Source: Ruminococcus sp.
Lineage (GTDB): Bacteria > Bacillota > Clostridia > Oscillospirales > Ruminococcaceae
Assembly (NCBI GenBank): GCA_021202895.1
Contig: JAJQCE010000024.1
Location: forward strand, 57,910-121,909
DNA length: 64,000 nt
Direction: 5' to 3'
Part shown: positions 57,209-64,000 of the stretch, piece after piece
Position numbering within the stretch: position 1 is the first letter of the stretch
Layout: each line of letters opens with the position of its first letter
Notes under the pieces: model-generated
Databases searched by the model: none
Told to the model about the DNA's origin: nothing
Seen by the model: only the letters and a program-made list of their open reading frames with translations
Made by a program: the position numbers and the translations under genes

Positions 57209-59323
57209 ATGAAATCATTTCTTATTGATTTTGAAAATGTAAAGTCCAAAGGACTTACAGGAATTGAAAGCCTTAACGAGGAAGACCATGTTATAATTTT
57301 CTACAGTGAAAATTCTGACACAATAAGCTTTGAAATGCACTACATGGTAATGCAGGCTAAGGCAAAGATTGACTACATGAAGGTAAGAGTTGGAGGAAAA
57401 AACGCTCTTGATTTTCAGCTTTGCTCGCTCATGGGATACCTTGTAGCCAAGGGAAACAACACTCACATTTTTGTAATAAGCAACGACAAGGGCTTTGACA
57501 AGCTCCATGACTTTTGGAAAAACACATTTCCAGACATTACATACTGCTCGGTTTACAGATGCACGAACATTGAATCCGCTATGAACTATGCAAACAGAAC
57601 GAATCCTGATGAGGACATAAGCGCATACATTCATGAAAATATTTATGACGATGAATATGAGGCTTCTGCAAACTCCTCAAGGATTTTTGAATTTAACTTT
57701 AACGGTAGCGACAATTTTGTTGTCAAAAAAAGCTTTTCAGATGCTAACATACATTCACACACGCCCAAAAAGCAAAGAGATTTTCGCGATTCAACTGATT
57801 CATTCCAAGGAAAAAAATACTTTGTTTCAAATACCGAGGATAAATTTGTCACATCAGCGGCAGTTGTAACAGATGAACACGACAACGATAATTACGTTCT
57901 AAAAAAAGCCTCTCCCTATGAGGAAAAGCTGCTCAAGGCTTTTACTCCTGATGGCTTTTCGGAAATTGACGTTCTATGCTTAGCGTTCAAGGGCGCAAGG
58001 AATCCATTTGAGCTAAAGAAAATTCTAAGCGAGGATTTTGGAATAATACTTGAAAAGGGCATATTTGAAACAATTGAAAAAAATTTTGATTTTATAAAAA
58101 AGCAGCTTGATATTTTAAACTCCTATTTAGATGAAAGCGAAAGCAATATTGAATCAAAGCTTGACCGTGCGATTGAGATGCAGCTTAAGCTTGACAAAAT
58201 TAAACCTATAGATATAGGTTTAACGAACAAAGCTGATAAAAAAGCCGAAAAAAAACAGCCTGATAAAAAAGCAAAACAGGATGATAAAAGAGCAAACACA
58301 GACAAAGAATACATGGCTTTTAGAAAAAGGATTTCAGATATTCTAAAAAGCAAGGCTACTCCAGCAGAGATAAAGACAGTTTTCGGCTCTATGGAAAAAT
58401 CCGACAACGACCTCGACCTTTGCTTAGATCTTATAGACAAGCTTGGCTGGGCAAGAGGAAGCGAAATTCACACTATCATAAAGCCTGAATTTATGACTTA
58501 TATTGGCGAATCAAATGCTGAGGGAAAACCTAAAAAGGTTGACAATGCTATGAAAAAGCGTCTTCATTCAACGCTTGACAAAAAGATTACGCCTGACGAA
58601 TTTTCTGGAACTGTATCTATGATAAACTATTCGGTAAATGAAAACGACCTTATAGATAATCTTACCACACGATTTGGTCCTGAGCGTGCAGAGGTGATTT
58701 TTAATCTTGTGCGTTACGACTTCAATGCTTTTGTAAGGGGAGAATTAAATCAGGAGGACAACAGCGATTCATTCAGAAAGGTTGACGTTGCTGCAAAAAA
58801 GCGTCTGCATACTATTCTCGATAAAAAAATCGGACAAGACGAGTTTTCGGGAGTTATCGTTCAAATGAACAGCTCGCTCACTACCGAACAGCTTCACCAA
58901 AACCTTGTCCGCCGCTTTGGTCAATCGCTTGCAAGTCAGATTTACCGTCTTGTAAAGGATGAATTTATCAAGCTTTATTCAGATGACGCCGACAAAGGCA
59001 AAGCATCAGACGAAAAGCAAATTAAAGATGAGCTTGCAGATATTCCTGCTGATGAAAATGTCTTTCTCAAATCAAACAAAAGTCCTGCTTCTATAGAGGG
59101 AGAAAATTTGATGAAAGCACTGCTCAAGGATTTGGAATACACAGATTATGAATTTGAGCTTATAAGGTTCGATCTTCTCAACAGCAAAACTCCAAAGGAA
59201 TTTTATCTTGCCATGGTTAAAAAATTCAAGAAAAGCAGAGGTCTTAAATTTTATAATGCGCTAAAGAATGAATATAAAAATCTCAACAGTCTCTTTTCCG
59301 CTGAAATTAAGGAGCCGCAATGA
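57209..59323 (+). CDS. PIN/NYN-like domain protein with tandem C-terminal helical repeats
   Basis: MKSFLIDFENVKSKGLTGI and VISNDKGFDKLHDFW; repeats KKRLHSTLDKKITPDEFSG... / KKRLHTILDKKIGQDEFSG...; start at the internal Met after an RBS. Confidence 0.8.
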   Translation: MKSFLIDFENVKSKGLTGIESLNEEDHVIIFYSENSDTISFEMHYMVMQAKAKIDYMKVRVGGKNALDFQLCSLMGYLVAKGNNTHIFVISNDKGFDKLHDFWKNTFPDITYCSVYRCTNIESAMNYANRTNPDEDISAYIHENIYDDEYEASANSSRIFEFNFNGSDNFVVKKSFSDANIHSHTPKKQRDFRDSTDSFQGKKYFVSNTEDKFVTSAAVVTDEHDNDNYVLKKASPYEEKLLKAFTPDGFSEIDVLCLAFKGARNPFELKKILSEDFGIILEKGIFETIEKNFDFIKKQLDILNSYLDESESNIESKLDRAIEMQLKLDKIKPIDIGLTNKADKKAEKKQPDKKAKQDDKRANTDKEYMAFRKRISDILKSKATPAEIKTVFGSMEKSDNDLDLCLDLIDKLGWARGSEIHTIIKPEFMTYIGESNAEGKPKKVDNAMKKRLHSTLDKKITPDEFSGTVSMINYSVNENDLIDNLTTRFGPERAEVIFNLVRYDFNAFVRGELNQEDNSDSFRKVDVAAKKRLHTILDKKIGQDEFSGVIVQMNSSLTTEQLHQNLVRRFGQSLASQIYRLVKDEFIKLYSDDADKGKASDEKQIKDELADIPADENVFLKSNKSPASIEGENLMKALLKDLEYTDYEFELIRFDLLNSKTPKEFYLAMVKKFKKSRGLKFYNALKNEYKNLNSLFSAEIKEPQ

Positions 59324-59850
59324 AATATCTTATCGCTTCAGACATACACGGCTCATCACTTTGGTGTGAAAAGCTGATAAACGCTTTTTCAGAGCTTAGT
59401 GCCGACAGGCTTATACTTCTTGGCGATTTGCTTTATCACGGTCCGAGAAACGACCTGCCAGATGACTATTCTCCGAAAAATGTTATAACAATGCTCAACT
59501 CTTTAAGTGATAAAATTATCGCCGTAAGAGGAAACTGTGATACAGAGGTTGATCAGATGGTGCTTGATTTTCCTATTCTATCCGACAGCGCATGGGTCTG
59601 CGATTTCGGGCAGAGAATATTCTGCTCGCACGGTCACATCTTCTCACCTGAAAAGCTCCCGCCGCTTAGCGACGGCGACATATTTCTTTCAGGCCACACT
59701 CACATTCCGACTGACAGAATTATTTTGCAGGGGCAAAAGCAGATTCGCTGCATAAATCCCGGCTCGGTTTCAATTCCGAAGGAAGCCTCAAAGCATCGCT
59801 GTCTGATATGGGAAAACGGCGTATTTACAGAGATTTTACTTGACCTATAA
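59320..59850 (+). CDS. YfcE-family metallophosphodiesterase
   Basis: ASDIHGSSLW, LGDLLYHGPRNDLPDDY, VRGNCDTEVDQ, CSHGHIFSPEKLPPL, SGHTHIP, NPGSVSIPK. Confidence 0.94.
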   Translation: MKYLIASDIHGSSLWCEKLINAFSELSADRLILLGDLLYHGPRNDLPDDYSPKNVITMLNSLSDKIIAVRGNCDTEVDQMVLDFPILSDSAWVCDFGQRIFCSHGHIFSPEKLPPLSDGDIFLSGHTHIPTDRIILQGQKQIRCINPGSVSIPKEASKHRCLIWENGVFTEILLDL

Positions 59851-59902
59851 CCCATTCGCCGATTTTAAGCAAGCTTACATCGAACTTTGCTCCGAGACAA
59901 AA

Positions 59903-59938
59903 AAATTTCCGTCTGAATTTTCAGGCGGAAATTTTTAT
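59903..59938. terminator. Terminator between convergent genes
   Basis: AAATTTCCGTCTGAA...TCAGGCGGAAATTT hairpin. Confidence 0.7.
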
Positions 59939-59940
59939 CT

Positions 59941-60117
59941 TTACAATACCTCAATAAGAAGCTTTATGAGCATAGCTGCGAAAATTACTACGCCGATACC
60001 TACGGAAATTCCGTATATCTTTCTGGAATCAGCATCTGCCTTTTCCTTAATAAGATAATACAAGCCAAAGCCGATGATCAAAGCTCCTATTAAAATTCCG
60101 ATAATACTAATGATCAT
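59941..60117 (-). CDS. 58-aa membrane protein overlapping the end of the P-type ATPase gene
   Basis: MIISIIGILIGALIIGFGLYYLIKEKADADSRKIYGISVGIGVVIFAAMLIKLLIEVL*; start overlaps upstream stop. Confidence 0.65.
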   Translation of the reverse strand: MIISIIGILIGALIIGFGLYYLIKEKADADSRKIYGISVGIGVVIFAAMLIKLLIEVL

Positions 60118-61996
60118 TTTTATTCCTCCATTTCAACAGCAATGCTGAATTTATTACAACAGTCACAGAACCTGCATTATGAACAAGCGCACCTATAACA
60201 GGATTAAGCGTTCCAATAATCGCAAGAATAATCGACACAAAATTGAGCGTCATTGAAAAGGTAAGATTTAGCTTTATCGTCCTCATCATACGCTTTGAAA
60301 GTGCCAGCAAATGCGGCAGATTCTTTATCTCGTCGTCAACAATTGCAATATCCGCAGCATCGATAGCAATGTCGCTTCCTACTCCGCCCATCGCTATTCC
60401 GACATGAGATTTTTTAAGCGCAGGCGCATCGTTTATCCCATCTCCAACCATGCAGATTAGGTCATTATTTTTTTGTAAAGAAGCTATATACTCAAGCTTA
60501 TCCTCTGGCAGACAGTTTGCTTTAACCTCATTGATATCAAGGCTCTTAGCTTTTGCTTTTGCCGCATTTTCATTATCTCCTGTAAGCAAAATGGGCTTGA
60601 CTCCAAGCTCCTTAATCGAAGCAATCATTTGCCCGCTTTCCTCACGAACTGCGTCTGAAAGAGCTATAAATCCCGACAATTCATTCTCAGCTGCAATATA
60701 TGTAAGAGTACAGCCGAGGTCGATATACTTTTGAGCGACAGCTTCAACTGCTTTTGTGTCAACCGAATATTCGTCAAGCATTTTTTTGTTGCCTGCAATG
60801 ATTCGCCCGCCGTCAATCAAAGCACTTACGCCTCTACCAGGAATCATCTCAAACCCTTCGGGCTGTGAAATCTGAGAGCCGTATTTTTCTTTGAAGCTTT
60901 TGACAATCGCCTTTCCCAGAGGATGCTCGGAATTTAATTCACAGCTTGCCGCAAGAGAGAAAAGCTCTTTATCAGACAAGCTTTTATTTGCGCTGAAAAC
61001 CTCTTCAACCTTTAATACTCCATAGGTGAGCGTTCCCGTTTTGTCAAAGGCTATCTTTTTAACAGCCGCAAGCCTTTCAAGCGCATCGCCCTCCTTAACG
61101 AGAAATCCGTAGCTTGTCGCATTTCCAATAGCAGCCATTATAGCCGTCGGAGTAGCAAGCACCAGCGCACAGGGGCAGAAAACTACAAGAATTGTCACAG
61201 ACCTTATAATTTCACCACTGAAAATCCAAGTCAGAGCCGCAGCCGTCAGCGCAATAACAACAATCCAGGTCGCCCATCTATCTGCAATGCCTACAATTTT
61301 AGCTTTACCTGCGTCCGCAGACTGTACAAGCCGAATCATTCTCTGAATTGAACTGTCTTCACCGACTCTTGTCGCACGCAATTCAAATGCGCCGAATTGA
61401 TTAACAGTGCCGCTTGAAACCTCATCGCCGATACCCTTATCCACAGGAAGCGACTCGCCCGTCATTACCGCCTGATTTACAGATGTCTGACCTGAAATAA
61501 TAACTCCATCTACAGGAACAGTTTCGCCTGGAAGAACTCTTATTAACGCACCAACCTCAACCTCCTCAGCTGGGATTACCGATTCTGCTCCGTCAACAAT
61601 AACTCGCGCTGTGCGAGGCGTCAGGGAAACAAGCTTTTCAATGCCCTCTCTTGACTTTGACGCAGTTAAATCCTCAAGCAATCCGCCAAGCTGCATAATA
61701 AACGCAACCTCACCCGCCGCAAAGTCCTCGCCGATACACACCGATGCAATCAGTGCCATGGAAACAAGCACATCAGCCTTAATATCAAACCGCAAAATAA
61801 GCCCTGCAATTGCCTTTAAAATTATCGGCAAGCCGCAAAGAACCGTCGAAATCCAAGCTGCGTCAAACGGCAAAGCGTCAAACCCAGCCAAGCTAAAAAC
61901 AAGCGAAAGAGCAGAAATTGCAAGCAAGGTGATGTCTTTTTTTGTACCGCCTATCTCAAGCAGGTCTTCCATTTTTTCTAACAATGCTTTCATCAA
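60107..61996 (-). CDS. P1B-type heavy-metal-transporting ATPase
   Basis: TGESLPVDK, VFCPCALVLATPTAI (CPC), FDKTGTLTYG, HPLGKAIV, MVGDGINDAPALKKSHVGIAMG. Confidence 0.95.
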   Translation of the reverse strand: MMKALLEKMEDLLEIGGTKKDITLLAISALSLVFSLAGFDALPFDAAWISTVLCGLPIILKAIAGLILRFDIKADVLVSMALIASVCIGEDFAAGEVAFIMQLGGLLEDLTASKSREGIEKLVSLTPRTARVIVDGAESVIPAEEVEVGALIRVLPGETVPVDGVIISGQTSVNQAVMTGESLPVDKGIGDEVSSGTVNQFGAFELRATRVGEDSSIQRMIRLVQSADAGKAKIVGIADRWATWIVVIALTAAALTWIFSGEIIRSVTILVVFCPCALVLATPTAIMAAIGNATSYGFLVKEGDALERLAAVKKIAFDKTGTLTYGVLKVEEVFSANKSLSDKELFSLAASCELNSEHPLGKAIVKSFKEKYGSQISQPEGFEMIPGRGVSALIDGGRIIAGNKKMLDEYSVDTKAVEAVAQKYIDLGCTLTYIAAENELSGFIALSDAVREESGQMIASIKELGVKPILLTGDNENAAKAKAKSLDINEVKANCLPEDKLEYIASLQKNNDLICMVGDGINDAPALKKSHVGIAMGGVGSDIAIDAADIAIVDDEIKNLPHLLALSKRMMRTIKLNLTFSMTLNFVSIILAIIGTLNPVIGALVHNAGSVTVVINSALLLKWRNKNDH

Positions 61997-62018
61997 ACGT
62001 CCTCCTTAACTAAAATTG

Positions 62019-62069
62019 TACCTATCGGGGTATATGTATATTATACAATAGGGGGTATGGGTTTGTCAA
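62019..62069 (-). promoter_or_regulatory. P-type ATPase promoter with two CsoR-like boxes
   Basis: Minus strand TTGACA-N18-TATAAT; ATACCCC-containing boxes at 62047-62060 and 62019-62034. Confidence 0.6.
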
Positions 62070-62136
62070 TAAAGAAATAAAAAATCAGCGATTTAAACAA
62101 AAGCGAGCAATTATTTTTGTTTAAATCGCACAATTT

Positions 62137-62412
62137 TCAACTCATATTAGCAAAGCGTTCAACCGCCTTAGTAAAGTCGGCAATAGTCTTATCCGCATCA
62201 CCGTTTTCAATTCCATCTCTGACACAATGCTTGATGTGCCCCTCTAAAACCACCTTACCGCAGCCATGAAGTGCTGATTTTGCCGCATTGATCTGAGCCA
62301 GAACGTCCTCGCAAGGAACGTCCTCATCAACCATTCTGTCAATAGCCTGAACCTGTCCTATAATTTTCTTTAATCTGCGATGCAGATTTTCAGCGTCCAT
62401 ACATTGTTTCAT
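62137..62412 (-). CDS. csoR: CsoR/FrmR-family metal-sensing repressor
   Basis: LHRRLKKIIGQVQAIDRMVDEDVPCEDVLAQINAAKSALHGCGKVVLEGHIKHC (Cys, His, Cys pattern). Confidence 0.88.
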   Translation of the reverse strand: MKQCMDAENLHRRLKKIIGQVQAIDRMVDEDVPCEDVLAQINAAKSALHGCGKVVLEGHIKHCVRDGIENGDADKTIADFTKAVERFANMS

Positions 62413-62818
62413 AAAGCCGCCTCCTATACGTTAATGGATAATGTATACATTTATATTATATCTCTTTAAGCGTAGTTTGTCAAGCGGGATTTTGAAATTT
62501 CCGCTGATTTTTTCTTTTATCTATTGACTTTTCACAGCTAGTCTTTCTTCATTTTTAAGCCCTAGAACATTATTCTATCACATTTAATCTGTTAAATCAA
62601 TTTGATTTGCTATTTACTCGTGATTTCAGCGTTTTATGCAAAATCAGGTTTGTCCTTTTTGACATAGGCAGATTTGCATCTCCTAATTAGATTCTTAGCT
62701 TTATAATGCGTTGCTCAATTTTCTATTTTTTCAGCAAAAAAAGAAAATGTTCATATAAAAACTATAGTAAGTTTACAAACATTGTTCAGTATCAAACGAG
62801 TTTTATGTCAAAAAAAAG

Positions 62819-62885
62819 TTGACATCTTCTTTGAAATGTTGTATAATTAAAAAGTAGATATGCTCATTAGCGCATTTGTTGCGCT
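62819..62885 (+). promoter_or_regulatory. Promoter plus immediate leader hairpin of the zinc-ribbon gene
   Basis: TTGACA-N17-TATAAT (62819-62847); AGCGCA-TTTGT-TGCGCT-TTTTAT hairpin. Confidence 0.55.
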
Positions 62886-63083
62886 TTTTATGCGTATCTC
62901 CTTGAATTTGAATAATATCGCCTTCAAGTACAGCTTTTTCACTGGATTTTATACCTATAATGGCTGTTTAGGCTTGAACGTGTTATTTTTATAAATGAGA
63001 TTTTTATATTTTTTAATATGGTTTTATAGCGGCTTAGCGGATTCTTGTCGCTGTGGAACAAGAAACGAAAGGATTTGATTTAA

Positions 63084-64000
63084 TTGAAAACAAAAAATTG
63101 CCCTTTTTGCAGTAAAAAAATTTCAGACGAGGCTATAATATGCAAATACTGCCATCGTTTGCTTATAGATGAAAACGGAAACGATATACAGCCCGATGAA
63201 GCAGTGGCTGCTGCTGAGGACATGGAAGAAATCACTATTGACAAGGAAACAATAGAAGCTGCAAAGAATTATTCCGAGCAGACTGCTGTCAGTGAGGATA
63301 AAACTATTATATACAGCAAGGAAGATCTTTTAAATGCGCTCAACGATTCTTCAGAAATAGATGATTCGGAAGCTAAAGATTCATTTGAAAACGGCTATAC
63401 ATATGAAAACGAAACAGAAGATAACAGCGAGTCCTTTGAAAATACTGATTATGATGAATACTATAGCAGCGAAGAATCACAATCAGAAAATAGCTTTGAT
63501 GATCATACAGATTTTTCCGACTTTCAGGTTTTCGCAGATGAACTTGAAAACACTGATAATGATAAAACCTATCAAAACGACAATGAGCTTTCAGATTACC
63601 AGGATGAAGGTGATGAACAGACTGGGGACGACCCAAGACGTACTTTTATTATCACTGCAATCATAACTGTTGGTATTTTGATTATAATTATAGCGGCAGT
63701 TTGTGTAGGCTTCAGACTGTTTGGCATGGGAAGCGATGATGAAAGCTCCTCTGCAGTGATAACGACGACCCCGAAAACAACAGCATCAGCAGAGGAAGAT
63801 TCCACAGCCTCTGCGGTTGAATATGTTCCACAGGTTACAGATGAAACTGTTTCAGAAGAGCCTGAGGAAACAACTGCAAGCAGTGAAGCTTCTGATCCTG
63901 TAGATGAGGAAAGCGAAACAGATTCAGAGTCTGCGGAGGACAGTGCCGCTGACACTGATTCATCAGAAGCTGAGGATTCAACTGAAGACACTACAAGCTC
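63084..64000 (+). CDS. Zinc-ribbon membrane protein with acidic linker (3' end outside window; missing from ORF track)
   Basis: TTG start after GAAAGGA; MKTKNCPFCSKKISDEAIICKYCHRLLIDENG...; TM FIITAIITVGILIIIIAAVCVGF; Ser/Glu/Thr-rich tail. Confidence 0.8.
   Translation, partial: MKTKNCPFCSKKISDEAIICKYCHRLLIDENGNDIQPDEAVAAAEDMEEITIDKETIEAAKNYSEQTAVSEDKTIIYSKEDLLNALNDSSEIDDSEAKDSFENGYTYENETEDNSESFENTDYDEYYSSEESQSENSFDDHTDFSDFQVFADELENTDNDKTYQNDNELSDYQDEGDEQTGDDPRRTFIITAIITVGILIIIIAAVCVGFRLFGMGSDDESSSAVITTTPKTTASAEEDSTASAVEYVPQVTDETVSEEPEETTASSEASDPVDEESETDSESAEDSAADTDSSEAEDSTEDTTS

Overview
Window from a low-GC Clostridia-type Firmicute chromosome (gene content and codon use resemble Ruminococcus/Oscillospiraceae; this is inference). 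Most of it is chromosomal housekeeping (recQ, ilvE, galE, tRNAs, nifS/nifU, rnhA, dnaC/dnaD, fba, glnA, split glutamate synthase, csoR/P-type ATPase), with several accessory loci. (1) A compact phage-head cassette, 4.4-11.5 kb: terS-terL-portal-protease/scaffold-capsid-connector-hub. I see no integrase, tape measure or lysis gene, and there is a truncated second terS start. (2) A SipW/TasA-like surface-fibre and sortase locus, 17.1-23.05 kb. Its promoter has a perfect TTGACA-N17-TATAAT with an 11-nt G tract abutting the -35, and one of its two SipW-type peptidases has a single in-frame amber stop. (3) Two inverted copies of a ~265-bp promoter-bearing, hairpin-rich repeat (23.3 and 29.9 kb). 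(4) Two adjacent putative ncRNA genes at 28.77-29.26 kb, one with a perfect 33-nt tandem repeat. (5) A duplicated three-gene module (small secreted peptide + C-x4-C-x-H lipoprotein + solute-binding-like lipoprotein) next to an ABC transporter, with a decayed third remnant (38.4-46.1 kb). (6) An ANTAR protein, glnA and split GOGAT cluster with a leader attenuator that overlaps an ANTAR-type hexaloop hairpin. (7) A preQ1-I-like riboswitch upstream of a queT-like gene. All calls were read from the sequence and the supplied ORF track; no database search or folding program was run.
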